Positions 36,201-48,836 are shown, counted from the stretch's first letter. The stretch: 64,000 nucleotides of DNA from Ceratorhiza oryzae-sativae (GCA_030998015.1 JARWMV010000243.1:806001-870000); one strand, 5' to 3'. The notes: generated from the sequence alone by a model not told the origin. A program made the numbers and translations.

Positions 36201-38360
36201 ATTACCTTTATCGAAGGGGTGTTGGTTGGAGTTTAATCCGAGCCTAACTGCAAAACGTCAAATCAATTGAATTTAAGATATCGAGACCGGGCCCCGGTCT
36301 CCTTCTCAGCCATCCTGGAAAAACTAAGCTTTCTCGACTAGAAGCACCGCACCCGGCTATAGTCTAGACGAGAGCGGGGCTGAAGGATTTGGGGGTATGC
36401 AGACGCTGGTCGGTTCCGAATGAGTGAATGCCTGTCCGAAGGTTGGTGTGTTCGATAGCGGACACGGTTTGTATCATTGGTTACGAGGGCATCTAGGCCT
36501 TCGGCGGAGCATGGTGCATAATACGATAGGATAGGATAGAAAATAGCAGAAGCTTCAACTCGGACATTGGAGCTGGAAGTGGGTCAGAATAAGGCGATGA
36601 ATATACACGTGACTTGGCGGCAAGTAGAAAAGCACGTCGCGTTGCTCCGAAAGTGACTTTATATTGACGAACCAGGCGTCATTGCGAGTTCAGTTGCTTT
36701 CTGAAATTTATGCCCGAACTCATTTATTGAACCACGTCCAACGGATTCTCCAATTGTGTGTTCTACGTGTTGCCAACCGGTAGAAATGTGAGTTATGTAA
36801 ACAATCACGTCTCGATTGCGGGGCCGTTGAGGGGGAGCTCACAAAGGCACGATCGCGCGAGCGACCCTGACTGCCAAAAGCTAATGGCAACGCCGGCGCC
36901 TCGAGCTCACCCAGAGCGTGATACAAACCTTGGACCGACCACCGAACTCAACTGCTACGATAAACGCTTCCATTAGAGCCCAGGCAAAATGCCTCAAAGC
37001 TCGCGTTCAAGTTCTCCAGCAAGACCTGGGATTCCCCGAGTTTCTACCCGCCCGAGTTTGGAGCAAAGTGACCGATCCGTGCGTCGGTAACCGCTCACTT
37101 TGATTTGGTTACTGTGTATCTCCAGGGAACCTCGGGGGGTTAGGGTCAACTATCTTGCGCTCGTCCATACAACGGATCTTGGTAAGGTTTATTGAAATAA
37201 ACCATAACCAGATATTGCGTTAGTCCTACCATGTGGTATTGTTTTACGCCTGCTTTTGATAAAAGTCGAACCGAGATCAGCGCTCGAACGAGCCTGAAAG
37301 GATGCAATGCGGCGTCGAAGGAATACATGATGAGTGCAACTAATGGCGGAAAATCAATCCTAGTCGCCAGTGATGATTTATGAGCTACCATAGTTGGTCC
37401 GCACAAACGGGTCAACGGACTTGGAAGTCGTGGCGGCCATGACTGTAGCCACAGGGTTTCTTGTTTGGCCCCGTTGTCACTTCATCTGACAAATCGTGGT
37501 AGCGCCAGCTGTCGAGTCTCGAGTTTACCACAGTAGGTGAGAATATCCCAAGTGTATTGCATTCTGGATGGCTCACGTTCTCCTACCAAATATACAGATT
37601 TTTGAACTGTATAATGGCATCCAATAATGACCACGGCGTCCGAGTTGGAGGAGCCATTTCGGCTTCCAAAGTCGTACACGGAAAGCATGGGTAGGTTTGC
37701 TCAACGTTCCTAGTCGTGGATCTACCTTTGACGATTTCGGTGAAACAGACGCAGTCACTTCTTTCTCCATGCTGATGGCTGGAGCGACACTCCTTACACG
37801 CAATTTGTGAGTCCCACGTCCTCGGCAACAGTGCTCAATGCTCATTCACCCTTCCTTTGCCCGGCATCATCGTCTCGTAACAAAGATATGGCGCCTGGCT
37901 AGCACTTTTTGTTTCCGTGAGCGGTTTCATGAATCAACACCCGTTGCGCACAAAGGAGGGTGGTCAGAGTTGGTCCGCTATCATGTGAGTCTGCTCCTTG
38001 ACCGATGATACGAACAATACTCTGTATTCCATTCTACCCTTTGTCGAGTGTGAAACTGATGCTCTATGGACCTAGATTCTCTATTGGTGCACTGGTGACC
38101 GTGTATATGCCTCGTATGATAATCCAGCCTATCGTTGAAGCCGCACGCTCTTCGTAATGTTGGCATCAGCATCACAAAATCTTGCAGAAGCAGGTGCTCT
38201 GGTTTTCTTTGTAGCCAAGGTTTGTTTCTCTCTGGGAACGCTCGTGCGAGTAGCTCATTGTGCTTCAGATGTATAATATATTGTTTTACGTAATAAAACG
38301 ACAGTGCGTGCTCACACGCTGGCACCTCCGTCCACCGTAGACTCGCTCGCTCGTTTACCC
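33279..38360. other. Gene-poor 5-kb region
   Basis: No full gene is supported. The stretch holds an (AC)n microsatellite (33998-34020), G-runs near 35093-35109 and 36180, and short frames only. Between about 37690 and 37980 on the + strand two stretches look coding (NVPSRGSTFDDFGETDAVTS; RFHESTPVAHKGGWSELVRY ending at a GTGAGT donor-like site at 37985), but they sit in different frames without clear joins. They may be a decayed or very short gene. Confidence 0.4.
33998..34020. repeat. (AC)n microsatellite
   Basis: An imperfect dinucleotide AC run of about 23 bp with two G interruptions, in intergenic DNA. Confidence 0.85.
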
Positions 38361-40183
38361 TCAATTTCCTCGATCACTCCGTACATCCTCTAGTCCGCCA
38401 ACCTCTATTACTCGCCTCTCGCGCTGCAGTAAGCCCTTGAATTCTTCCGGCAAGACGTCGCGCTCAAAGTTGAACGAGCTGTACGAGGCCAATGCAGATT
38501 CGACAGCGCCAGAGAATTTTGCAGGATGTGCTGTTGCTAGTACAACTTGAACCGTTCCTTCAGGGCTAACGGAAACAGTAAGTATGCTGGTCGCATCCAT
38601 CCTCACGAAAAACGCACTTTTGAGACGCAAAGATACTGGATGCGTGCAAGCCAACTGCACTGTGTGGGTCAGCAATGTAGGGCTTTGCAGAGTTGAAATT
38701 CTTCTGAATCGTTTCGGCAGTCTGCGCGTCGAACCGATGAGCCCTATGGTTCGATAAGATGGCCCTTACACGACATACCTGAGCATCTGATGCACGCGTG
38801 GCCACAAACTCTTTCCTCGCCGCCTCTAACACAGAAACTGGGACCGAAACGCGGCCATTTGCCTTCAATTTGCTCATCCAGCCTGCGACAGTTTCGCCGG
38901 CATTTGCGCCAGTCTCGTTGGCAAGGTACCAGAGCAGTCGCTCAAAGTTACTCGAAACCAAGATATCCATAGCTGGGCTCAGCGTTTCTTTTACAGCCGA
39001 GGAAGCTTGTTTTCCATCTGATGCGCCATGAGATGGTGCTGTCGGGTTTGGTGGGGCTTTGGGTTTGGAATGAACCGTTTGAGTATATGCGAATGGTTGG
39101 AATTGGTATATCTTACCTTCCAGACCGCATCATCAGCCGCTGTAGCATATAGTCCCGTTTCCCAAAACCTCGCCAGTATATCATTCGAATTTGTTGCTAT
39201 TCCCAAAGGAGCACCAATTGGGAGGCCCATCCGTGTGGCATACCAGCCAGCCAACACATCACCAAAGTTCCCCGTGGGAACCACGAATTGAACCTTGACC
39301 CCCTCCCCCTTCGATTTGACCAGTGACAGGTAGGCGTGGAAATAATATACCGTCTGAGCAAGTATGCGAGCCCAGTTGATCGAGTTGACGGCACCAAGAC
39401 GGTGGCGAGCATTGAACTCGCTATCAGCAAAAAGTGCCTTGACCGCATCCTGACAGTCGTCAAAGGTGCCGCGTACTGCGAGATTGTGGACATTGGATCG
39501 GTTACTGTTGTCATCTGAGCCTCTTGAATTGGAGATACGCGACCGAGAGGGTGAAGAATGTAAATGCTTATCGAAGGCTTGCCTCGCAGTCCGTAAATGG
39601 CGGCGCTGTAAAACTGTTGACAAGAAGTTTGGTGAAATAAAGCGAATGTACATGCCTCCCAGTATCCCCACTCGTCGCACCAACAACGGTAATTCTCTCT
39701 TGTTGAGCAAGAGGCTTCCCTTTATTTCGGCGAGCTAAAAAGTATTCGAATAAGTTACCGAGTAGTTGAAGCGCCACATCTTTGAATGCGAAGGTGGGAC
39801 CGTGGAATAACTCGAGGACAAATTTATCCCCTGCATCATCGAGCTGATGGAGTGGAGTGGTATCGGGGTGCCGAAAAGTTCCATAGGATTTTTCAACCAG
39901 TGTGCGCAGGTCGGCTGAAGGAATTTCTGATGGAGGGATGTAGAGAGACAGGACAGTACGGGCCAGTTCAATGAACGATAAACTTTTCCATTCTGCAATC
40001 CAGTTTGCAGGAAGGGTAGGGATGGAATCAGGGATATAGAGCCCTCCGTTTGGTGCAAGCCCGGTTAAAACCGCCTAAAAGCCTGCTTAGGGAGAGCTAC
40101 CCCACCCGAGTGCTGAATGCGCATACCTCTTCAAAAGACAGACGCTCTTCCCCACCGCGAGTCGACAAATACCGGATTGTCAT
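38361..40183 (-). CDS. Threonine synthase
   Basis: PLP-dependent enzyme converting O-phosphohomoserine to threonine, the last step of threonine biosynthesis. The start MTIRYLSTRGGEERLSFEE at 40183 (exon 40183-40127) joins AVLTGLAPNGGLYIP. Then come RHPDTTPLHQL, the PLP-lysine region HGPTFAFKDVALQLLGNLFE and VVGATSGDTG|SAAIYGL. Further on are RGTFDDCQDAVKALF, NSINWARILAQTVYYFHAYL, VPTGNFGDVLAGWYATRMGL, SPAMDILVSSNFERLLWYL, VVLATAHPAKFSGAVESAL and FERDVLPEEFKGLL. The intron at 39606-39655 uses a GC donor. The frame breaks by one base between QMTTVTD and NVHNLAV (about 39495), and one more base appears to be missing at the intron junction near 39038. With both restored the length would be about 511 residues, normal for the family. 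Probably sequence errors in an essential gene. Confidence 0.92.
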
Positions 40184-40758
40184 AGTAAACAAAAAATACA
40201 CGATACCCTTCGATTTCGTAACGAAAGTGTGGTACTGGTTCAAAAAATGAATTGGTGGTGAGTCACGGTTGATGAGCGGTTGGACGCGGTGGTGATCTTC
40301 GGCCGACTTGGGAGCTTGGTTTTACCGCTGGTTCCAATGACAACTGTGACAAACAAATGCCGCCCCAACGATTTGGTCCGCAAATATAGCGAAACATTAT
40401 ATACAGGTATGGCATGTGCTGAAACATAGTTATAAGAACTACAACCTGTGGCAATATCTCCTCTGGAAGCGAGACAGGAAAAAAAAATTGTGTTGGGTCC
40501 GGGAAGGACTATACTCTGAAAAATTGGCAGCGACATAGCGAGGCAGACCCACGGTCAACTCTAGTAAAAGGCGAGGGTTGAATACGGTATGTGTTCACCT
40601 CGTCGCTATGAGGAAGAGGCTGGGAGACGCAACGTTGTTTGGCCAAATTATTTGATTCCGGGTTTGTGGTTTGTGTCCGTCTATCATTTCGCGCTTTAAC
40701 CCAATAGAAACGGATTCCTGTTCCGTACGTGTTAAATAAACACAACTGATATAAATTC
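40184..40758. other. Intergenic, no supported gene
   Basis: The 5' flank of threonine synthase. Short frames only. Confidence 0.4.
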
Positions 40759-43700
40759 CTAAGAAATAAGCATGATCCGGCCTGTTTCATCGACTAAGGG
40801 TAAACGCGTAGTAGATCCCAAGAGGCGCCTCGCCCCAGCTAAACCAAGGCCATCGTCCTGCTGCGGAACCTCAGCATCAACACCATAACCATCATAATCC
40901 TCAAATTCTAGGACCTTCATTATCGTCCGAAGTTTGAGCGACACTTTTGCATCATGGTACACTTTTACAAACTCGAAGGCCTGATCCTGTGAGCCCGTTC
41001 GAATCGGTTCAAACGAAAGCGACAGGAACCCGATGCGCTTCGACTGCCGAAATCCGTCTAGTTGAGTCCACATTGATCGCAGTGAGGCCGGCGTCCACAA
41101 AATCGAACGCTTCTTTCTTTCTTTCACAATCGGTCGTGAAAATATCGCTGCGCTAGAACATCCCTTCCAGGGCGGGTGTCCACGAACAGGTATGACCCAT
41201 GCTGCGCGCTTCCAGGGGTCGTGGGGAAAGTCTTCGGGCGAAGTTGGATTCCCAGACTCGTCAAACCACACACGCACAGACGATGCTTCCAGTGCATTGA
41301 GCATCCCTTCAGCCAGGGACGGGAAAGGACCCGAAAGCGATGGCAGCAAGTGGGGCTGCGGGATCACTTTGTGTAAACTTCCGTTGTAAATCTTGCTGTT
41401 TAGAGGTGGATTCGAACCGAACGGAGGATCGTTCAGCAGCGTTTGACGATCAGGGATAGAAAGGATGACGGAATTGGAAGGCTTCTGAGCGGGGGTGATC
41501 TTCGTTGAAGTGGCGCCGCTTACATCGGCCCGGGGCGGTTGATTGCCAGAGCAAGGGACCGCATCAAAACGAGGCACGCTAATCCTTTGGTCGCTCGTGC
41601 TAGAATCAATCATTTCGGGCGGAGAATCCGGGTTGATGGGCGGCGCGGGAGGGCAGTGCGAGAGTGTGCGTGCCTGCTGAGACTCGAGTGATATGTCATC
41701 TCCAGCTCGGGTCTAGGCATCCGGAATGCAGGCAATCTATCAGCCTTCACATCACGGGGTACTCGATCGGGTAGAGGGGAATTTATTGATTCAATAGTGT
41801 CGTCCATGAGGTGTGTTGAAGGTTCTGGCAGACTTGGTGTGATGGACTCGATTGAGTCTTCTGCGCTCAGGTATGAAGCGAGCCTGGAAACTTCTGGATG
41901 CATCAACGGGGTGGCGTGGACGATAGACTTTGTTAGATTTTGTCCTAGTTGATGGCTCGAGGAATATGTTTCAGACTGGGGTTGTTCATCCAAAGTCGCC
42001 TGTTGGCTGTTGGGGGATCTTCTCACTCGATTTTCAAAATCTTCTAGCGAGAGCGAGCGAGATGCGGCGACTAGCCCCTCAACAGACGGAATGCTCCAAG
42101 AGCCTGATGGCCGAGCACCGCTCAAAAGCCTTGGAGCACTCGATTGCGAAAACTCGCAAGTGCTCCAAGATGGCATAGGTTCGTGCGGTGGCGCATGATT
42201 CGCCGCCTTGCCTTGTGACCGCCCGAGGCGAAGTCATCTTGGCTTGAGTCGTATAGGGCGATATAATATCAAGCCCGCTAGGAAACCTTTCAGGGCTAGG
42301 TGGATCTATGGTCGCCAAATATAGTGGGGTTTAGTCTGGGAGGAAAAATAGAAAGATTGACCGACCTCGGCTCTGGAGAAGTGGGTCTGAAGCAGTTGTT
42401 ACGCAAGCCTTTTCACGATGTGGTGGCTGAAACATAGGTTCAGAGGCCGGCACAATCCAAGAATCGGCCGGTCCCGCTTGCGAAAGATTCCACGATTCTG
42501 AGACATTTGTATTTTGGCTCAAAAACTTGTCATCGAAACTCGCAGGGAGAACTAAAGATCCATAAGATGTATGCAACTTGCTGTGTTCTCCTGAACGAGA
42601 GCTATTGGATCCTTGGCTTGAATCGTACATGACAGAGGCTATCAACTGGTTGTCTGGTCTACCAGTGCTACTGGCTTCTGTGCTGGGCCTCTCTGGCATA
42701 CGTGTCAGTATACGGCTTGTGCAAAAGGTATAAGGCCTACCTGTTTGCCTGGTTGTCAACTCAGATGTCTTCGGTGATTCCGTAAGTGTTAGTTTTAGGC
42801 AGGGTTGCTCTGGAGAGCTACTGGGTACCATTCTCCCCAAGGAAGGCCTAGTTGTAATATGACAGGGCATCGTAGAGACTGGAGATTGTGAATTACGTGT
42901 AGCGTCATGACGGGCTGAATCCTGGACGGCAGAGCGAGTTCCGGCTGTTCGATCCGGGGAAGCATCTGGGCTAGAGTCGTACGAAACAGAGGTCGCCATA
43001 CGATTGTGTGTCCATGAGGAGTTGCGACTCAAGGATGCTGGGGTGTCGGCGGCATCCGGAGACTGCGATGATGGCACGAGCACAACACCCTTCCTAGATT
43101 TCTCTACTATCGTTTGGCGGCTGGGAGCCAGCGGTCGTTTTGTGATTTGCGCTGGTGTGATGGAAGTACTCGCCACAGGCATTCTTTCGAGTCGTCGTCG
43201 GTATTCAAAATGCGTGGTGGGCCTAGTCCGAGCTGACGTTTGGGTGTCATGTTCACATTACTCGAGCCACCTGTTGGTCTTTTTTGACCAACAGCTGGCC
43301 TTTTGCGTAATCCAAGTCTGAAACGCGCAGTGGCTTGCAAGGTAGCTAGTGCATGACGTGGGGATGAGGAACTAGAGGACGGGGCAGATACTTGCTCAGA
43401 AACGCCCGACTTGACGAGGGGAAGGCACACCCGTTTCGTCGAAAGCAAGTGTGCTAAGGGTTCGGATTCATCTGTCGAGTGCCGTCGTTTTGCCATAGGG
43501 GGCACCACCGAAGTACGGTGTCCGATCCAATCAACGCCAGAGACGAATTCATCTAGTCCAGATATTCCGAGGCTTTCTTGGGCTGTAGCAGGCGTTCCCC
43601 AATCGAGCAGGTGCAAAGCATGAGTGGGAGAAAGTGGTGGAAGGGTTTGAAGCAAGAGCCTTCTTTCAGGCGGCGGCCTTCGAAAGACAAAAATGGAGGA

Positions 43701-43956
43701 TGGATTGGTGTCTATCCTAGCTCTAGCATGAGTCAAGTTGAAGAATTAGACAAAATGGCACTCAGAAATAACCTATAGGTGTGATTGGTTTAGGGAGCGG
43801 CTGTAGCCACTTGGTTTGTTGACCGGCTCTGTTCTTGTTCGTAGCTGCTTGATTGATTAAATGACTCCCCGAGCGTGCAATTGATTCAAGAGAACCAGCA
43901 CTTCCCCGTTCTATGTGACGAATCTCATGTAGGTTAGCATGGAGCGAATCACTCAT
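40759..43956 (-). CDS. Ser/Thr/Pro-rich protein with a conserved-looking C-terminal region, unknown function
   Basis: A probable first exon starts MSDSLHANLHEIRHIERGSA at 43956. Then follow MAKRRHSTDESEPLAHLL, RKRPAVGQKRPTGGSS and MTPKRQLGLGPP, and a long disordered Ser-rich middle with repeated YDSS-type motifs (SVSYDSSPDASPD, SVMYDSSQGSNSS). The last exon (41613-40759) has a more ordered composition: EGMLNALEASSVRVWFDESG, RAAWVIPVRGHPPWKGC, RIGFLSLSFEPI, FVKVYHDAKVSLKL and LPLVDETGRIMLIS. I do not recognise the family. Basic and SP-rich segments hint at a nuclear or signalling protein. The frame shifts by one base near 43165, 42210 and 41640, so the true protein cannot be read without correction, and the exon-1 joint is unsure. 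Confidence 0.55.
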
Positions 43957-44224
43957 GGTGGTCGGGCAAGGGACATAAATGTGCACGTGACACAGATCGT
44001 TTGTTGGTCGACATATAACATCGCAATTGATTCAAACTCGGTGATTGATGTAATACCATCGATTCACAGCACCCGATGATCAGACTGGTGCATGCGTGGC
44101 CTTTCCGATTCAGCATCCGACATACGTCATGTCGCTTCCTGCCTTATATAAATTGGCGCTTGATCCACTGCAAGAGCCTTCATTCTTCCTTGACTCTGCT
44201 TGACTTTTGCCCCTCATCTTCAAC

Positions 44225-45596
44225 ATGGCTGTCCTGTCAAAACTTGTGCCTATTATCATCGGCAACTTTGCCCTCCAGGCAACATTCGCTTCTATCTTTG
44301 TTCCAATGCAAAACGAGATGTTTTATGATTTATGTGGGGCAATCGGATTCCTCACTGGCACGGGGATGTCCCTATACTATCCCTTCCTTCGCGATAAGTA
44401 TTGGTACAAAGTTCCGGGTGCAGCTCTCCCACCTATCACGAGCTTCGCCCCTCGCCAGCTCCTATTGACTGGTTGTTTGTGTATCTGGTCTGGGCGTTTG
44501 GGAAGTTTCCTCATTCAGGTGAGCAATATTCAACACTCCGTTGAATTGTCATAAATTATCTCTGGTCAGCGTGCGATGAAGGTCGGGGGCGACTCTCGTT
44601 TCGACGAAATCAAGAAACAGCCTGCAAAGTTTGCAGGATTTTGGTTCGGCCAAGCTCTCTGGATTTCGCTCGTTGGACTCCCCGTTTACCTCGTGAGTTT
44701 TGGGTTCAGATAGCTTGTGATGTTTGTTCCAAACTGGCTGTTCTAGGGCAATATTCTCCCAGCGAGCAAGCAGGCTCCTCTTGGCCCTCGCGATTGGCTT
44801 GGCTTGTCGTGTTTGCGCATCTCTAGCCGTCGAGGTAAGGTTCAGCCGAATAAAAATAGATGGGCCAAGCTCTCACCTTTCTCTTAGGTGATTGCTGATC
44901 GCCAAAAATCAGAATGGCGTGCTCGCAAGAATGCAAAATTGCACGACGAAAAGTTTATCTCTTCTGGCCTTTGGAGTATCAGCCGTCACCCCAAGTAGGC
45001 CTGCGTTACCATCTCTATGACCTTCCGACTAACTTTCGGCAGTTATGTTGGTGAGGTCGGATTCAGACCGGCATATGGATTCTTTCGACCACAGCATTGT
45101 CATCCCCCCTCCTACCCAAGCTTGCGCCGTGGGCCGCTGCTGTTAGCCCATTATTCACATGGTTTTTATTGAGGAAGGTGGGTGCAGTGCATAGCCGGAA
45201 TCAATGAACCTTCGCAGTTTGGCAACGGAGGGCATGTTGCGCAGTTGGTAGCGTGCTCGCTTAGCTTTTGATGGAGCGAAGCTGCGAACCCCCGTTCAAG
45301 CTCGGGCCTTTTCGTTTTGTTTTATTGTGTCTAAACCAAATCTGACTTTTTTGCGGGGTTGTAGGCCTCTGGGGTTCCCCCTCTTGAGGTATGGCGTCAT
45401 ACGGATAATGAAGAGCATATACTGACGATAGATACGCTGTTTAGGCTTCAGCGCAGAGAAGGTTTGGCAACGATCCGGCTTGGCAAAAGTACAAGAAGTA
45501 TGTGTTTCAGAGCCTCCAGTTTACCAAGTTGGTCAATTGAGATTGGTTGGTTTCAGCACTGTTCCCGTCTTTTTCCCTTGGGGAGGTTACCGCTGA
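44225..45596 (+). CDS. DUF1295 / steroid 5-alpha-reductase-like multi-pass membrane protein
   Basis: Start MAVLSKLVPIIIGNFALQ at 44225. TM segments follow: MFYDLCGAIGFLTGTGMSLY, LLLTGCLCIWSGRLGSF and FAGFWFGQALWISLVGLPVY. The DUF1295 signature ISSGLWSISRHPN|YVGE comes next, then TGIWILSTTALSSP, SPLFTWFLLRK|ASGVPPLE and RRFGNDPAWQKYK|TVPVFFPWG, ending GGYR. The fold is that of isoprenylcysteine methyltransferase and 5-alpha reductases. The substrate is unknown, probably a lipid or sterol. One base is missing between YVGEVGF and TGIW (about 45064). The intron at 45178-45364 is 187 nt, over three times the usual length here, and holds a tRNA-like sequence. Confidence 0.85.
45230..45310 (+). other. 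Degenerate tRNA-Ala(AGC)-like sequence inside an intron
   Basis: D-arm TTGCGCAGTTGGTAGCG matches the polymerase III A box. The anticodon arm starts CTCGCTTAGC (anticodon AGC) and is followed about 8 nt later by GCGA, as if an intron followed position 37. A B-box-like CGTTCAAGCTC with a weak T-stem follows. The acceptor stem does not pair well. T-rich runs follow. It could be a decayed tRNA gene or the head of a tRNA-derived SINE. Confidence 0.4.
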
Positions 45597-46174
45597 ATGA
45601 TATCCTGAAATCGGTGGAGCGTACAGTTTGTGAATGGTACCCTAGCTTTGGCATGTGTGATTATAGTGTAGTTGTACGGTGATAAACAATTCGATTACTG
45701 GATTGGGACTTGTTTGTGGCGGATGTGGCGGATGGCACGTTTTGATTAAACGTAGGAACGTCACATGACCGTGCGTGGAGGACGGTTGACGCCTAGCGGG
45801 CTCAGCACGACTCTCACCTCACGGCCATGCATCCCTTGTAGATTCTCTAACACCCAAGCTCACTGTTGATAGTGCATCCCGATAATATAAAAATTCGGCT
45901 TTCTGCGACGCTACGTGTTTCCAACATCTTGCCTTTGACGCGCTTCGCGGTGCTGTGGGGAACCCCAAAACCTGGTTGTCATAACATCTGATTTAGCTAT
46001 AATATATAATACCGTGTCTTGAGACTCAAAGTGGGTAAGGCCGGCCAATACAGTTACAACGTTCCTCGTGTTTCCTAAATTGAATAACCTTTTTTCGGCA
46101 GACGCTCAGCCTTGACGTAGCCGAACAACTGTCACGCACATCAAGCTCGGATTCGTACGTCAATCTCAACGACC
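45597..46174. other. Intergenic, no supported gene
   Basis: Between two + strand genes; contains the promoter of the 46.2-kb gene. Short frames only. Confidence 0.4.
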
Positions 46175-48836
46175 ATGCCAATACGCAAGCCTCGTAGACA
46201 GACTCTTCAAGAGCTAGCCTACCGTAAGTCCCGATCACCATGATTAAGAACCCGATCTAACACAGTTGTTTGCCCGGCTTCGCGATATAGCGCCAGTTCC
46301 GAAAATAGGTGGTGTGGACCTGCGTGCTGATGAAAAGATACTGGGCATAGAAGACTGGGAAATCGGTGATCGCAGTAGACGATATCCAACAACTCAAGCG
46401 CTCTCGCTCCTCAGTTCTACCGACGCAAGCAGTCGATGGGGTAGTAGTGTTGGTGGATCTAGTGTCACAGGTCGGCCCAGTCTTCCTTCTACGGTTGACT
46501 CTCAAACATCCTCGCGATCCTCGGTAGCTTTTCCTTCGACGAACTCAGCTACCCATCATGTTAAACGAAAAGCTCCACCTAGTTTGGACCCCACGACGAC
46601 ATCCGCTTCAACCGTTTCATCCAACCCCTCGACTTCAACCTCAACCTCGGTGTCGAAGCCCGATTCGCCATCCAAAGCAGACACAAGCATTTCGTCCATA
46701 TCTAGTTCCATACCCAAGCGAAGCTTTGACGGGACAGTACGGCCCGGGGACATTGTGCCGCCCAACTGGAGCCCTCTTACACCCGCTCCGTCATCCGCGG
46801 CATCTCGAGAACGACGGGTTAGCCAGCCTGCTCCCCCACCGACGTCATACCGGTCACTCGGGGTGCCACCATCAAATAGTCACTTGCGGTCACGTTCGCA
46901 TTCTCATACACTGATCTCGGCGCCATCTCTTCCGACGATTTCCCCAGCCCACGCCCGACACTCAACGATACTGCCCCTACAGTTACTGAGCTATCATTTC
47001 CAAGTTCAGCGTTTGAGTCCACGGTGTTGCCTGCGCAACCTACAGAGGTAGCCTCTGCTGTACCGTCGGTCTCCCCACTTCGGGTCGTGAAAAACCCCGC
47101 GGTGCGCCCGCATTCGCCGACTCCTCCCACCGGCTCTTACTTCTCATCCTCCAATTCTGTTTCTCCTTCTCGTGTACCACCCCCCGCTCCATCTACCATT
47201 AGTCCATATTCGTCCGTCAGTCAGCGACCCCCGCAGTTGTCAAGCTCAGTTCCAGAATCTAGCCGCCTACAAGTACCTCATACATCACAGTATGGATTTA
47301 ATCGACCACTTGCAGTTACTGCCCCGGCAACCAGTGTATCGGGTTCGAACTTGGGACCAGATTCGCAGGTCTCTATGCGCAGCCCAACACGATCTGTGTC
47401 GAGAACGTTACCTCAGCCGCCTGGCCCACTCGCATCCTTGCCTGCTGCTGCCTCTCTCGCTCTTTCGGCGAATCATCCTATCGCTGTTTCTGCACCTGTA
47501 TCGCCCGTTGTTGGTCCCCAGCATGCTTCCATTGCTGCATGGAGGAGCGGCGTCGCTGCTTCTGGAAGCACCTATAGCTCCCAAGCACAAAGTCGGCCAG
47601 CACCTCCGGTCCGGATGCAACCTCCACCTCCACCTCAACCATACCTGAACCAGCCCCCCTAGTTCGGTACCAGCCTGCACCTCTCCCAACCCGACCCCAA
47701 CAACCCATTGCGCCTCCGGCTCAGACTCGCCCTCGACCTGCCGCGCAGGCTTTGCTCCCCGCATCTCACCATGCGGGAGCACTCCATATGGATAGCACAA
47801 CGAGTATAGGGGGTTACTCGGCGAATGCAACTAGCAATACGACGAGGCTGGCCCGAAAATTGACAAAAGGCAAAGGGCAGCCTAACTCTGGTCCTCCTCC
47901 AGTCCCCTCGGTCATTCAAAGCCACGGAAGCGCATTTGTTTCGGCTCAACGGGCTCTCGTCGGGACTCACCGGCCAGCAGAAGAGCGGATCGTTTGGGGG
48001 TTGCCCCTAACCAGGGACCCTCGAGTAGGACAGGCAGTGGGCAAGATTGAGAGTATGAAAGAGAGGTTGATCCTCTTTGGAGTGAGTACGGTTTCTGCGT
48101 GCGTTGTGAGATATGTGTATTTATCGCTCGGTATTCTCAGGTTCAACAGTTCCTAAAGGATCGGATTAGGGGAGCAGTCATGTGTAATGTGGACTATCAT
48201 CCGCCTGGCTATCCTGACGAGCTTGCTTTTGATTGGTATGAGACCTGAAGTCTTACCCCGTTCTCCTTCTCACGGGTTCCTGTCGTTTGGTAGGATTACG
48301 TTCCAAGACGCCCAAAAGACGCTGGAGCCAGCTTTACAAAAAGCGATCATACAAACCGATCCTGCCAAGTCCGTTCTGATCGTCGTCTTTCTCCTATCAC
48401 CTTCCCTGAATTCGCTCGCAATGTGGCGTAAATCTGTCACTATCCCACCCGGTTTACTGGACTATCGTCAGATCCAAGAATTAGAGCGGGTCAAGCGTGA
48501 CGTTGCGTCAATGGAGAGGGACTATGTGATCCAAGTCTGGTGAGTTGAGCAGAGGGGGAAGAGAGCGTTGGTGTTCATGACGCAATGTTATTTATTATTG
48601 GTGTGTCACCCTTGGTGGTTTTGTGTCCTTTACTTGTTGGCTAAAGTGAGGACGAAGAGTCGGCTGTCAACAGGGAAGAATTCGGAAAGGCGAGATCCTC
48701 GGAATCTGTTGGGGATGGACTATCGCGAACTGGATCAACTTCGTCTAGGAGTCGCGTGCTGGTAAAATCTCGACAACACCCCCATAGTCCTGAAGCCCTG
48801 TCGGCGTTTAGGTGGGGTAGGTCCAAATCGTCTTAA
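46175..48836 (+). CDS. Ser/Pro-rich protein with conserved-looking C-terminal part, unknown function
   Basis: Start MPIRKPRRQTLQELAYR, splicing to LFARLRDIAPVPKIGGVDLR and ILGIEDWEIGDRSRRYPTTQ. A long disordered Ser/Thr/Pro region with SP motifs follows (to about 47660). Then come LARKLTKGKGQPNSGPP, IVWGLPLTRDPRVGQAVGKI, ESMKERLILFG|VQQFLKDRIRG and NVDYHPPGYPDELAFDW. ITFQDAQKTLEPALQKAIIQ, SLNSLAMWRKSVTIPPGLLD and RQIQELERVKRDVASME follow, and a last exon (48647-48836) begins CEDEESAVNREEF and ends RWGRSKSS. I do not recognise it. The ordered end could be an interaction domain. Frame moves by one base near 46935 and in a C run at 47653-47659, both consistent with homopolymer deletions. The exon-1 joint is also off by one base. 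Confidence 0.6.

Noticed and set aside
41400..41425. GGTTCGAATCC on the minus strand, a perfect tRNA B box
   Set aside because: It lies inside a coding exon, and no A box or cloverleaf can be drawn.
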